Assembly (NCBI GenBank): GCA_037043455.1
Contig: JAWPHD010011230.1
Span: 21,804-85,803, forward strand
Origin: Cyrtodaria siliqua
Lineage: Eukaryota > Mollusca > Bivalvia > Adapedonta > Hiatellidae
Reading direction: 5' to 3'
DNA: 64,000 nt
The notes under the pieces were generated by a model that was not told where the DNA came from, ran no database searches, and saw nothing but the letters and a program-made list of their open reading frames with translations. Numbering within the stretch: position 1 is the stretch's first letter; every line of letters begins with the position of its first letter. The translations under genes were made by a program, and so were the position numbers. Positions 30,001 to 45,000 of the stretch are shown piece by piece.

Positions 30001-33000
30001 AGAATGACTGACCTGACAAGTCATACTGAGAGAATGACTGACCTGACAAGCCGTACTGAGAGAATGGCTGACCTGACAAGCCGTACTGAGAGAATGACTG
30101 ACCTGACAAGCCATTCTGAGAAAATGGCTGACCTGACCAGCCATACTGAGAGAATGACTGACCTGACAAGCCGTACTGAGAGAATGGCTGACCTGACAAG
30201 CCGTACTGAGAGAATGGCTGACCTGACAAGCCGTACTGAGAGAATGACTGACCTGACAAGCCGTACCGAGAGAATGGCTGACCTGACAAGCCGTACCGAG
30301 AGAATGGCTGACCTGACAAGCCATACTGAGAGAATGGCTGACCTGACAAGTCATACTGAGAGAATGACTGACCTGACAAGCCATACTGAGAGAATGACTG
30401 ACCTGACCAGCCATACTGAGAGAATGGCTGACCTGACAAGCCATTCTGAGAGAATGGCTGACCTGACAAGTCATACTGAGAGAATGACTCACCTGACAAG
30501 CCGTACTGAGAGAATGACTGACCTGACCAGCCATTCTGAGAGAATGGCTGACCTGACAAGTCATACCGAGAGAATGGCTGACCTGACAAGCCGTACCGAG
30601 AGAATGGCTGACCTGACAAGCCATACCGAGAGAATGGCTGACCTGACAAGCCGTACCGAGAGAATGACTGACCTGACAAGCCATACTGAGAGAATGGCTG
30701 ACCTGACAAGCCATACTGAGAGAATGACTGACCTGACAAGCCGTACTGAGAGAATGACTGACCTGACAAGCCGTACTGAGAGAATGACTGACCTGACAAG
30801 CCATACTGAGAGAATGGCTGACCTGACAAGCCGTACTGAGAGAATGACTGACCTGACAAGCCGTACTGAGAGAATGACTGACCTGACCAGCCATACTGAG
30901 AGAATGACTGACCTGACCAGCCATACTGAGAGAATGACTGACCTGACAAGCCGTACTGAGAGAATGACTGACCTGACCAGCCATACTGAGAGAATGACTG
31001 ACCTGACCAGCCATACTGAGAGAATGACTGACCTGACAAGCCGTACTGAGAGAATGACTGACCTGACAAGCCGTACTGAGAGAATGACTGACCTGACAAG
31101 CCGTACTGAGAGAATGACTGACCTGACAAGCCGTACTGAGAGAATGGCTGACCTGACAAGCCGTACTGAGAGAATGACTGACCTGACAAGCCATTCTGAG
31201 AGAATGGCTGACCTGACCAGCCATACTGAGAGAATGACTGACCTGACAAGCCGTACTGAAAGAATGACTGACCTGACAAGTCATACTGAGAGAATGACTG
31301 ACCTGACAAGTCATACTGAGAGAATGGCTGACCTGACAAGCCATACTGAGAGAATGGCTGACCTGACAAGCCATTCTGAGAGAATGGCTGACCTGACAAG
31401 CCATTCTGAGAGAATGGCTGACCTGACAAGTCATACTGAGAGAATGACTGACCTGACAAGTCATACTGAGAGAATGGCTGACCTGACAAGCCGCACTGAG
31501 AGAATGACTGACCTGACAAGCCATTCTGAGAGAATGGCTGACCTGACCAGCCATACTGAGAGAATGACTGACCTGACAAGCCGTACTGAGAGAATGACTG
31601 ACCTGACAAGTCATACTGAGAGAATGACTGACCTGACAAGCCGTACTGAGAGAATGGCTGACCTGACCAGCCAGACTGAGAGAATGACTGACCTGACCAG
31701 CCATACTGAGAGAATGACTAACCTGACAAGCCATACTGAGAGAATGGCTGACCTGACAAGTCATACTGAGAGAATGGCTGACCTGACAAGCCGTACTGAG
31801 AGAATGACTGACCTGACAAGCCGTACTGAGAGAATGACTGACCTGACCAGCCATACTGAGAGAATGACTGACCTGACCAGCCATACTGAGAGAATGACTG
31901 ACCTGACAAGCCGTACTGAGAGAATGACTGACCTGACCAGCCATACTGAGAGAATGACTGACCTGACCAGCCATACTGAGAGAATGACTGACCTGACCAG
32001 CCATACTGAGAGAATGACTGACCTGACAAGCAGTACTGAGAGAATGACTGACCTGACAAGCCATACTGAGAGAATGACTGACCTGACAAGTCATACTGAG
32101 AGAATGACTGACCTGACAAGCCGTACTGAGAGAATGGCTGACCTGACAAGCCGTACTGAGAGAATGACTGACCTGACAAGCCATTCTGAGAAAATGGCTG
32201 ACCTGACCAGCCATACTGAGAGAATGACTGACCTGACAAGCCGTACTGAGAGAATGGCTGACCTGACAAGCCGTACTGAGAGAATGGCTGACCTGACAAG
32301 CCGTACTGAGAGAATGACTGACCTGACAAGCCGTACCGAGAGAATGGCTGACCTGACAAGCCGTACCGAGAGAATGGCTGACCTGACAAGCCATACTGAG
32401 AGAATGGCTGACCTGACAAGTCATACTGAGAGAATGACTGACCTGACAAGCCATACTGAGAGAATGACTGACCTGACCAGCCATACTGAGAGAATGGCTG
32501 ACCTGACAAGCCATTCTGAGAGAATGGCTGACCTGACAAGTCATACTGAGAGAATGACTCACCTGACAAGCCGTACTGAGAGAATGACTGACCTGACCAG
32601 CCATTCTGAGAGAATGGCTGACCTGACAAGTCATACCGAGAGAATGGCTGACCTGACAAGCCGTACCGAGAGAATGGCTGACCTGACAAGCCATACCGAG
32701 AGAATGGCTGACCTGACAAGCCGTACCGAGAGAATGACTGACCTGACAAGCCATACTGAGAGAATGGCTGACCTGACAAGCCATACTGAGAGAATGACTG
32801 ACCTGACAAGCCGTACTGAGAGAATGACTGACCTGACAAGCCGTACTGAGAGAATGACTGACCTGACAAGCCATACTGAGAGAATGGCTGACCTGACAAG
32901 CCGTACTGAGAGAATGACTGACCTGACAAGCCGTACTGAGAGAATGACTGACCTGACCAGCCATACTGAGAGAATGACTGACCTGACCAGCCATACTGAG

Positions 33001-36000
33001 AGAATGACTGACCTGACAAGCCGTACTGAGAGAATGACTGACCTGACCAGCCATACTGAGAGAATGACTGACCTGACCAGCCATACTGAGAGAATGACTG
33101 ACCTGACAAGCCGTACTGAGAGAATGACTGACCTGACAAGCCGTACTGAGAGAATGACTGACCTGACAAGCCGTACTGAGAGAATGACTGACCTGACAAG
33201 CCGTACTGAGAGAATGGCTGACCTGACAAGCCGTACTGAGAGAATGACTGACCTGACAAGCCATTCTGAGAGAATGGCTGACCTGACCAGCCATACTGAG
33301 AGAATGACTGACCTGACAAGCCGTACTGAAAGAATGACTGACCTGACAAGTCATACTGAGAGAATGACTGACCTGACAAGTCATACTGAGAGAATGGCTG
33401 ACCTGACAAGCCATACTGAGAGAATGGCTGACCTGACAAGCCATTCTGAGAGAATGGCTGACCTGACAAGCCATTCTGAGAGAATGGCTGACCTGACAAG
33501 TCATACTGAGAGAATGACTGACCTGACAAGTCATACTGAGAGAATGGCTGACCTGACAAGCCGTACTGAGAGAATGACTGACCTGACAAGCCATTCTGAG
33601 AGAATGGCTGACCTGACCAGCCATACTGAGAGAATGACTGACCTGACAAGCCGTACTGAGAGAATGACTGACCTGACAAGTCATACTGAGAGAATGGCTG
33701 ACCTGACCAGCCATACTGAGAGAATGACTGACCTGACAAGCCGTACTGAGAGAATGACTGACCTGACAAGCCGTACTGAGAGAATGACTGACCTGACAAA
33801 TCATACTGAGAGAATGGCTGACCTGACAAGTCATACTGAGAGAATGGCTGACCTGACAAGCCATACTGAGAGAATGGCTGACCTGACAAGCCATACTGAG
33901 AGAATGGCTGACCTGACAAGCCGTACTGAGAGAATGACTGACCTGACAAGTCATACTGAGAGAATGGCTGACCTGACAAGTCATACTGAGAGAATGGCTG
34001 ACCTGACCAGCCATACTGAGAGAATGGCTGACCTGACAAGCCATACTGAGAGAATGGCTGACCTGACAAGTCATACTCAGAGAATGGCTGACCTGACAAG
34101 CCATACTGAGAGAATGGCTGACCTGACAAGCCATACTGAGAGAATGGCTGACCTGACAAGCCGTACTGAGAGAATGGCTGACCTGACAAGCCATACTGAG
34201 AGAATGGCTGACCTGACAAGTCATACTGAGAGAATGACTGACCTGACAAGCCATACTGAGAGAATGACTGACCTGACAAGCCGTACTGAGAGAATGGCTG
34301 ACCTGACCAGCCGTACTGAGAGAATGGCTGACCTGACAAGTCATACTGAGAGAATGGCTGACCTGACAAGCCATACTGAGAGAATGGCTGACCTGACAAC
34401 CAGCCGTACTGAGAGAATGACTGACCTGACAAGCCGTACTGAGAGAATGGCTGACCTGACCAGCCATACTGAGAGAATGGCTGACCTGACAAGCCGTACT
34501 GAGAGAATGACTGACCTGATAAGTCGTACTGAGAGAATGGCTGACCTGACCAGCCATACTGAGAGAATGATTGACCTGACAAGCCGTACTGAGAGAATGG
34601 CTAACCTGACAAGCCGTACTGAGAGAATGGCTAACCTGACAAGCCGTACTGAGAGAATGGCTAACCTGACAAGCCGTACTGAGAGAATGATTGACCTGAC
34701 CAGCCATACTGAGAGAATGGCTGACCTGACAAGTCATACTGAGAGAATGGCTGACCTGACAAGCCGTACTGAGAGAATGACTGACCTGACAAGCCGTACT
34801 GAGAGAATGACTGACCTGACAAGCCATACTGAGAGAATGGCTGACCTGACAAGTCATACTGAGAGAATGGCTAACCTGACAAGCCGTACTGAGAGAATGA
34901 CTGACCTGACAAGCCATACTGAGAGAATGACTGACCTGACAAGCCGTACTGAGAGAATGGCCGACCTGACCAGCCATACTAAGAGAATGGCTGACCTGAC
35001 AAGTCATACTGAGAGAATGGCTGACCTGACAAGCCGTACTGAGAGAATGGCTGACCTGACCAGCCATACTGAGAGAATGACTGACATGACCAGCCATACT
35101 GAGAGAATGACTGACCTGACATGTCATACTGAGAGAATGGCTAACCTGACAAGCCATACTGAGAGAATGACTGACCTGACCAGCCATACTGAGAGAATGA
35201 CTGACCTGACAAGCCATACTGAGAGAATGGCTGACCTGACCAGCCATACTGAGAGAATGACTGACCTGACAAGTCATACTGAGAGAATGGCTGACCTGAC
35301 AAGCCGTACTGAGAGAATGACTGACCTGACCAGCCGTACTGAGAGAATGACTGACCTGACAAGCCATACTGAGAGAATGACTGACCTGACAAGCCGTACT
35401 GAGAGAATGGCTGACCTGACAAGTCATACTGAGAGAATGGCTGACCTGACCAGCCATACTGAGAGAATGACTGACCTGACCAGCCATACTGAGAGAATGA
35501 CTAACCTGACAAGCCATACTGAGAGAATGGCTGACCTGACCAGCCATACTGAGAGAATGACTGACCTGACAAGCCGTACTGAGAGAATGGCTGACCTGAC
35601 CAGCCATACTGAGAGAATGACTGACCTGACCAGCCATACTGAGAGAATGACTAACCTGACAAGCCATACTGAGAGAATGGCTGACCTGACAAGTCATACT
35701 GAGAGAATGGCTGACATGACAAGCCGTACTGAGAGAATGACTGACCTGACAAGCCGTACTGAGAGAATGACTGACCTGACAAGCCATACTGAAAGAATGG
35801 CTGACCTGACAAGCCATACTGAGAGAATGGCTAACCTGACAAGCCGTACTGAGAGAATGACTGACCTGACAAGCCCTACTGAGAGAATGACTGACCTGAC
35901 AAGCCGTACTGAGAGAATGGCTGACCTGACAAGTCATACTGAGAGAATGGCTGACCTGACAAGCCATACTGAGAGAATGGCTGACCTGACAAGCCATTCT

Positions 36001-39000
36001 GAGAGAATGGCTGACCTGACAAGCCATTCTGAGAGAATGGCTGACCTGACAAGTCATTCTGAGAGAATGACTGACCTGACAAGTCATACTGAGAGAATGG
36101 CTGACCTGACAAGCCGTACTGAGAGAATGACTGACCTGACAAGCCATTCTGAGAGAATGGCTGACCTGACCAGCCATACTGAGAGAATGACTGACCTGAC
36201 AAGCCGTACTGAGAGAATGACTGACCTGACAAGTCATACTGAGAGAATGGCTGACCTGACCAGCCATACTGAGAGAATGACTGACCTGACAAGCCGTACT
36301 GAGAGAATGACTGACCTGACAAGCCGTACTGAGAGAATGACTGACCTGACAAGTCATACTGAGAGAATGGCTGACCTGACAAGTCATACTGAGAGAATGG
36401 CTGACCTGACCAGCCATACTGAGAGAATGACTGACCTGACAAGCCGTACTGAGAGAATGACTGACCTGACAAGCCGTACTGAGAGAATGACTGACCTGAC
36501 AAGTCATACTGAGAGAATGGCTGACCTGACAAGTCATACTGAGAGAATGGCTGACCTGACAAGCCATACTGAGAGAATGGCTGACCTGACAAGCCATACT
36601 GAGAGAATGACTGACCTGACAAGCCGTACTGAGAGAATGACTGACCTGACAAGTCATACTGAGAGAATGGCTGACCTGACAAGTCATACTGAGAGAATGG
36701 CTGACCTGACCAGCCATACTGAGAGAATGGCTGACCTGACAAGCCATACTGAGAGAATGGCTGACCTAACAAGTCATACTGAGAGAATGACTGACCTGAC
36801 CAGCCATACTGAGAGAATGACTAACCTGACAAGCCATACTGAGAGAATGGCTGACCTGACCAGCCATACTGAGAGAATGACTGACCTGACAAGCCGTACT
36901 GAGAGAATGGCTGACCTGACCAGCCATACTGAGAGAATGACTGACCTGACCAGCCATACTGAGAGAATGACTAACCTGACAAGCCATACTGAGAGAATGG
37001 CTGACCTGACAAGTCATACTGAGAGAATGGCTGACCTGACAAGCCGTACTGAGAGAATGACTGACCTGACAAGCCGTACTGAGAGAATGACTGACCTGAC
37101 AAGCCGTACTGAGAGAATGACTGACCTGACAAGTCATACTGAGAGAATGGCTGACCTGACAAGTCATACTGAGAGAATGGCTGACCTGACCAGCCATACT
37201 GAGAGAATGGCTGACCTGACAAGCCATACTGAGAGAATGGCTGACCTGACAAGTCATACTGAGAGAATGACTGACCTGACAAGCCATACTGAGAGAATGA
37301 CTGACCTGACAAGCCATACTGAGAGAATGGCTGACCTGACAAGCCGTACTGAGAGAATGACTGACCTGACCAGCCATACTGAGAGAATGGCTGACCTGAC
37401 AAGCCATACTGAGAGAATGGCTGACCTAACAAGTCATACTGAGAGAATGACTGACCTGACCAGCCATACTGAGAGAATGACTAACCTGACAAGCCATACT
37501 GAGAGAATGGCTGACCTGACCAGCCATACTGAGAGAATGACTGACCTGACAAGCCGTACTGAGAGAATGGCTGACCTGACCAGCCATACTGAGAGAATGA
37601 CTGACCTGACCAGCCATACTGAGAGAATGACTAACCTGACAAGCCATACTGAGAGAATGGCTGACCTGACAAGTCATACTGAGAGAATGGCTGACCTGAC
37701 AAGCCGTACTGAGAGAATGACTGACCTGACAAGCCGTACTGAGAGAATGACTGACCTGACAAGCCGTACTGAGAGAATGACTGACCTGACAAGTCATACT
37801 GAGAGAATGGCTGACCTGACAAGTCATACTGAGAGAATGGCTGACCTGACCAGCCATACTGAGAGAATGGCTGACCTGACAAGCCATACTGAGAGAATGG
37901 CTGACCTGACAAGTCATACTGAGAGAATGACTGACCTGACAAGCCATACTGAGAGAATGACTGACCTGACAAGCCATACTGAGAGAATGGCTGACCTGAC
38001 AAGCCGTACTGAGAGAATGACTGACCTGACCAGCCATACTGAGAGAATGGCTAACCTGACAAGCCATTCTGAGAGAATGGCTGACCTGACAAGTCATACT
38101 GAGAGAATGACTGACCTGACAAGTCATACTGAGAGAATGGCTGACCTGACAAGCCGTACTGAGAGAATGACTGACCTGACAAGCCATTCTGAGAGAATGG
38201 CTGACCTGACCAGCCATACTGAGAGAATGACTGACCTGACAAGCCGTACTGAGAGAATGACTGACCTGACAAGTCATACTGAGAGAATGACTGACCTGAC
38301 CAGCCATACTGAGAGAATGACTGACCTGACAAGCCGTACTGAGAGAATGACTGACCTGACAAGCCGTACTGAGAAAATGACTGACCTGACAAGTCGTACT
38401 GAGAGAATGGCTGACCTGACAAGTCATACTGAGAGAATGGCTGACCTGACAAGCCATACTGAGAGAATGGCTGACCTGACAAGCCATACTGAGAGAATGG
38501 CTGACCTGACAAGCCGTACTGAGAGAATGGCTGACCTGACAAGTCGTACTGAGAGAATGGCTGACCTGACAAGTCGTACTGAGAGAATGGCTGACCTGAC
38601 CAGCCATACTGAGAGAATGGCTGACCTGACAAGCCATACTGAGAGAATGGCTGACCTGACAAGTCATACTGAGAGAATGGCTGACCTGACAAGCCATACT
38701 GAGAGAATGGCTGATCTGACAAGCCATACTGAGAGAATGGCTGACCTGACAAGCCGTACTGAGAGAATGGCTGACCTGACAAGCCATACTGAGAGAATGG
38801 CTGACCTGACAAGTCATACTGAGAGAATGACTGACCTGACAAGCCATACTGAGAGAATGACTGACCTGACAAGCCGTACTGAGAGAATGACTGACCTGAC
38901 AAGCCGTACTGAGAGAATGGCTGACCTGACCAGCCGTACTGAGAGAATGGCTGACCTGACAAGTCATACTGAGAGAATGGCTGACCTGACAAGCCATACT

Positions 39001-42000
39001 GAGAGAATGGCTGACCTGACAACCAGCCGTACTGAGAGAATGACTGACCTGACAAGCCGTACTGAGAGAATGGCTGACCTGACCAGCCATACTGAGAGAA
39101 TGGCTGACCTGACAAGCCGTACTGAGAGAATGACTGACCTGACAAGTCGTACTGAGAGAATGGCTGACCTGACCAGCCATACTGAGAGAATGACTGACCT
39201 GACAAGCCTTACTGAGAGAATGGCTAACCTGACAAGCCGTACTGAGAGAATGGCTAACCTGACAAGCCGTACTGAGAGAATGGCTAACCTGACAAGCCGT
39301 ACTGAGAGAATGACTGACCTGACCAGCCATACTGAGAGAATGGCTGACCTGACAAGTCATACTGAGAGAATGGCTGACCTGACAAGCCGTACTGAGAGAA
39401 TGACTGACCTGACAAGCCGTACTGAGAGAATGACTGACCTGACAAGCCATACTGAGAGAATGGCTGACCTGACAAGTCATACTGAGAGAATGGCTAACCT
39501 GACAAGCCGTACTGAGAGAATGACTGACCTGACAAGCCATACTGAGAGAATGACTGACCTGACAAGCCGTACTGAGAGAATGGCTGACCTGACCAGCCAT
39601 ACTGAGAGAATGGCTGACCTGACAAGTCATACTGAGAGAATGGCTGACCTGACAAGCCGTACTGAGAGAATGACTGACCTGACAAGCCGTACTGAGAGAA
39701 TGACTGACCTGACAAGCCGTACTGAGAGAATGACTGACCTGACAAGTCATACTGAGAGAATGGCTGACCTGACAAGTCATACTGAGAGAATGGCTGACCT
39801 GACCAGCCATACTGAGAGAATGGCTGACCTGACAAGCCATACTGAGAGAATGGCTGACCTGACAAGTCATACTGAGAGAATGACTGACCTGACAAGCCAT
39901 ACTGAGAGAATGACTGACCTGACAAGCCATACTGAGAGAATGGCTGACCTGACAAGCCGTACTGAGAGAATGACTGACCTGACCAGCCATACTGAGAGAA
40001 TGGCTAACCTGACAAGCCATTCTGAGAGAATGGCTGACCTGACAAGTCATACTGAGAGAATGACTGACCTGACAAGTCATACTGAGAGAATGGCTGACCT
40101 GACAAGCCGTACTGAGAGAATGACTGACCTGACAAGCCATTCTGAGAGAATGGCTGACCTGACCAGCCATACTGAGAGAATGACTGACCTGACAAGCCGT
40201 ACTGAGAGAATGACTGACCTGACAAGTCATACTGAGAGAATGACTGACCTGACCAGCCATACTGAGAGAATGACTGACCTGACAAGCCGTACTGAGAGAA
40301 TGACTGACCTGACAAGCCGTACTGAGAAAATGACTGACCTGACAAGTCGTACTGAGAGAATGGCTGACCTGACAAGTCATACTGAGAGAATGGCTGACCT
40401 GACAAGCCATACTGAGAGAATGGCTGACCTGACAAGCCATACTGAGAGAATGGCTGACCTGACAAGCCGTACTGAGAGAATGGCTGACCTGACAAGTCGT
40501 ACTGAGAGAATGGCTGACCTGACAAGTCGTACTGAGAGAATGGCTGACCTGACCAGCTATACTGAGAGAATGGCTGACCTGACAAGCCATACTGAGAGAA
40601 TGGCTGACCTGACAAGTCATACTGAGAGAATGGCTGACCTGACAAGACATACTGAGAGAATGGCTGATCTGACAAGCCATACTGAGAGAATGGCTGACCT
40701 GACAAGCCGTACTGAGAGAATGGCTGACCTGACAAGCCATACTGAGAGAATGGCTGACCTGACAAGTCATACTGAGAGAATGACTGACCTGACAAGCCAT
40801 ACTGAGAGAATGACTGACCTGACAAGCCGTACTGAGAGAATGACTGACCTGACAAGCCGTACTGAGAGAATGGCTGACCTGACCAGCCGTACTGAGAGAA
40901 TGGCTGACCTGACAAGTCATACTGAGAGAATGGCTGACCTGACAAGCCATACTGAGAGAATGGCTGACCTGACAACCAGCCGTACTGAGAGAATGACTGA
41001 CCTGACAAGCCGTACTGAGAGAATGGCTGACCTGACCAGCCATACTGAGAGAATGGCTGACCTGACAAGCCGTACTGAGAGAATGACTGACCTGACAAGT
41101 CGTACTGAGAGAATGGCTGACCTGACCAGCCATACTGAGAGAATGACTGACCTGACAAGCCGTACTGAGAGAATGGCTAACCTGACAAGCCGTACTGAGA
41201 GAATGGCTAACCTGACAAGCCGTACTAAGAGAATGGCTAACCTGACAAGCCGTACTGAGAGAATGACTGACCTGACCAGCCATACTGAGAGAATGGCTGA
41301 CCTGACAAGTCATACTGAGAGAATGGCTGACCTGACAAGCCGTACTGAGAGAATGACTGACCTGACAAGCCGTACTGAGAGAATGACTGACCTGACAAGC
41401 CATACTGAGAGAATGGCTGACCTGACAAGTCATACTGAGAGAATGGCTAACCTGACAAGCCGTACTGAGAGAATGACTGACCTGACAAGCCATACTGAGA
41501 GAATGACTGACCTGACAAGCCGTACTGAGAGAATGGCTGACCTGACCAGCCATACTGAGAGAATGGCTGACCTGACAAGTCATACTGAGAGAATGGCTGA
41601 CCTGACAAGCCGTACTGAGAGAATGGCTGACCTGACCAGCCATACTGAGAGAATGACTGACCTGACCAGCCATACTGAGAGAATGACTGACCTGACATGT
41701 CATACTGAGAGAATGGCTAACCTGACAAGCCATACTGAGAGAATGACTGACCTGACCAGCCATACTGAGAGAATGACTGACCTGACAAGCCATACTGAGA
41801 GAATGGCTGACCTGACCAGCCATACTGAGAGAATGACTGACCTGACAAGTCATACTGAGAGAATGGCTGACCTGACAAGCCGTACTGAGAGAATGACTGA
41901 CCTGACCAGCCGTACTGAGAGAATGACTGACATGACAAGCCATACTGAGAGAATGACTGACCTGACAAGCCGTACTGAGAGAATGGCTGACCTGACAAGT

Positions 42001-45000
42001 CATACTGAGAGAATGGCTGACCTGACCAGCCATACTGAGAGAATGACTGACCTGACCAGCCATACTGAGAGAATGACTAACCTGACAAGCCATACTGAGA
42101 GAATGGCTGACCTGACCAGCCATACTGAGAGAATGACTGACCTGACAAGCCGTACTGAGAGAATGGCTGACCTGACCAGCCATACTGAGAGAATGACTGA
42201 CCTGACCAGCCATACTGAGAGAATGACTAACCTGACAAGCCATACTGAGAGAATGGCTGACCTGACAAGTCATACTGAGAGAATGGCTGACCTGACAAGC
42301 CGTACTGAGAGAATGACTGACCTGACAAGCCGTACTGAGAGAATGACTGACCTGACAAGCCATACTGAAAGAATGGCTGACCTGACAAGCCATACTGAGA
42401 GAATGGCTAACCTGACAAGCCGTACTGAGAGAATGACTGACCTGACAATCCATACTGAGAGAATGACTGACCTGACAAGCCGTACTGAGAGAATGGCTGA
42501 CCTGACAAGTCATACTGAGAGAATGGCTGACCTGACAAGCCATACTGAGAGAATGGCTGACCTGACAAGCCATTCTGAGAGAATGGCTGACCTGACAAGC
42601 CATACTGAGAGAATGACTGACCTGACAAGTCATACTGAGAGAATGGCTGACCTGACAAGCCGTACTGAGAGAATGACTGACCTGACAAGCCATTCTGAGA
42701 GAATGGCTGACCTGACCAGCCATACTGAGAGAATGACTGACCTGACAAGCCGTACTGAGAGAATGACTGACCTGACAAGTCATACTGAGAGAATGGCTGA
42801 CCTGACCAGCCATACTGAGAGAATGACTGACCTGAAAAGCCGTACTGAGAGAATGACTGACCTGACAAGCCGTACTGAGAGAATGACTGACCTGACAAGT
42901 CATACTGAGAGAATGGCTGACCTGACAAGTCATACTGAGAGAATGGCTGACCTGACAAGCCATACTGAGAGAATGGCTGACCTGACAAGCCATACTGAGA
43001 GAATGACTGACCTGACAAGCCGTACTGAGAGAATGACTGACCTGACAAGTCATACTGAGAGAATGGCTGACCTGACAAGTCATACTGAGAGAATGGCTGA
43101 CCTGACCAGCCATACTGAGAGAATGGCTGACCTGACAAGCCATACTGAGAGAATGGCTGACCTGACAAGTCATACTGAGAGAATGACTGACCTGACCAGC
43201 CATACTGAGAGAATGACTAACCTGACAAGCCATACTGAGAGAATGGCTGACCTGACCAGCCATACTGAGAGAATGGCTGACCTGACCAGCCATACTGAGA
43301 GAATGACTGACCTGACCAGCCATACTGAGAGAATGACTAACCTGACAAGCCATACTGAGAGAATGGCTGACCTGACCAGCCATACTGAGAGAATGGCTGA
43401 CCTGACAAGTCATACTGAGAGAATGGCTGACCTGACAAGCCGTACTGAGAGAATGGCTGACCTGACCAGCCATACTGAGAGAATGACTGACCTGACCAGC
43501 AATACTGAGAGAATGACTGACCTGACATGTCATACTGAGAGAATGGCTAACCTGACAAGCCATACTGAGAGAATGACTGACCTGACCAGCCATACTGAGA
43601 GAATGACTGACCTGACAAGCCATACTGAGAGAATGGCTGACCTGACCAGCCATACTGAGAGAATGACTGACCTGACAAGTCATACTGAGAGAATGGCTGA
43701 CCTGACAAGCCGTACTGAGAGAATGACTGACCTGACCAGCCGTACTGAGAGAATGACTGACCTGACAAGTCATACTGAGAGAATGACTGACCTGACAAGC
43801 CGTACTGAGAGAATGGCTGACCTGACAAGTCATACTGAGAGAATGGCTGACCTGACCAGCCATACTGAGAGAATGACTGACCTGACCAGCCATACTGAGA
43901 GAATGACTAACCTGACAAGCCATACTGAGAGAATGGCTGACCTGACCAGCCATACTGAGAGAATGACTGACCTGACAAGCCGTACTGAGAGAATAGCTGA
44001 CCTGACCAGCCATACTGAGAGAATGACTGACCTGACCAGCCATACTGAGAGAATGACTAACCTGACAAGCCATACTGAGAGAATGGCTGACCTGACAAGT
44101 CATACTGAGAGAATGGCTGACCTGACAAGCCGTACTGAGAGAATGACTGACCTGACAAGCCGTACTGAGAGAATGACTGACCTGACAAGCCATACTGAAA
44201 GAATGGCTGACCTGACAAGCCATACTGAGAGAATGGCTAACCTGACAAGCCGTACTGAGAGAATGACTGACCTGACAATCCATACTGAGAGAATGACTGA
44301 CCTGACAAGCCGTACTGAGAGAATGGCTGACCTGACAAGTCATACTGAGAGAATGGCTGACCTGACAAGCCATACTGAGAGAATGGCTGACCTGACAAGC
44401 CATTCTGAGAGAATGGCTGACCTGACAAGCCATACTGAGAGAATGACTGACCTGACAAGTCATACTGAGAGAATGGCTGACCTGACAAGCCGTACTGAGA
44501 GAATGACTGACCTGACAAGCCATTCTGAGAGAATGGCTGACCTGACCAGCCATACTGAGAGAATGACTGACCTGACAAGCCGTACTGAGAGAATGACTGA
44601 CCTGACAAGCCGTACTGAGAGAATGACTGACCTGACAAGTCATACTGAGAGAATGGCTGACCTGACAAGTCATACTGAGAGAATGGCTGACCTGACCAGC
44701 CATACTGAGAGAATGACTGACCTGACAAGCCGTACTGAGAGAATGACTGACCTGACAAGCCGTACTGAGAGAATGACTGACCTGACAAGTCATACTGAGA
44801 GAATGGCTGACCTGACAAGTCATACTGAGAGAATGGCTGACCTGACAAGCCATACTGAGAGAATGGCTGACCTGACAAGCCATACTGAGAGAATGACTGA
44901 CCTGACAAGCCGTACTGAGAGAATGACTGACCTGACAAGTCATACTGAGAGAATGGCTGACCTGACAAGTCATACTGAGAGAATGGCTGACCTGACCAGC

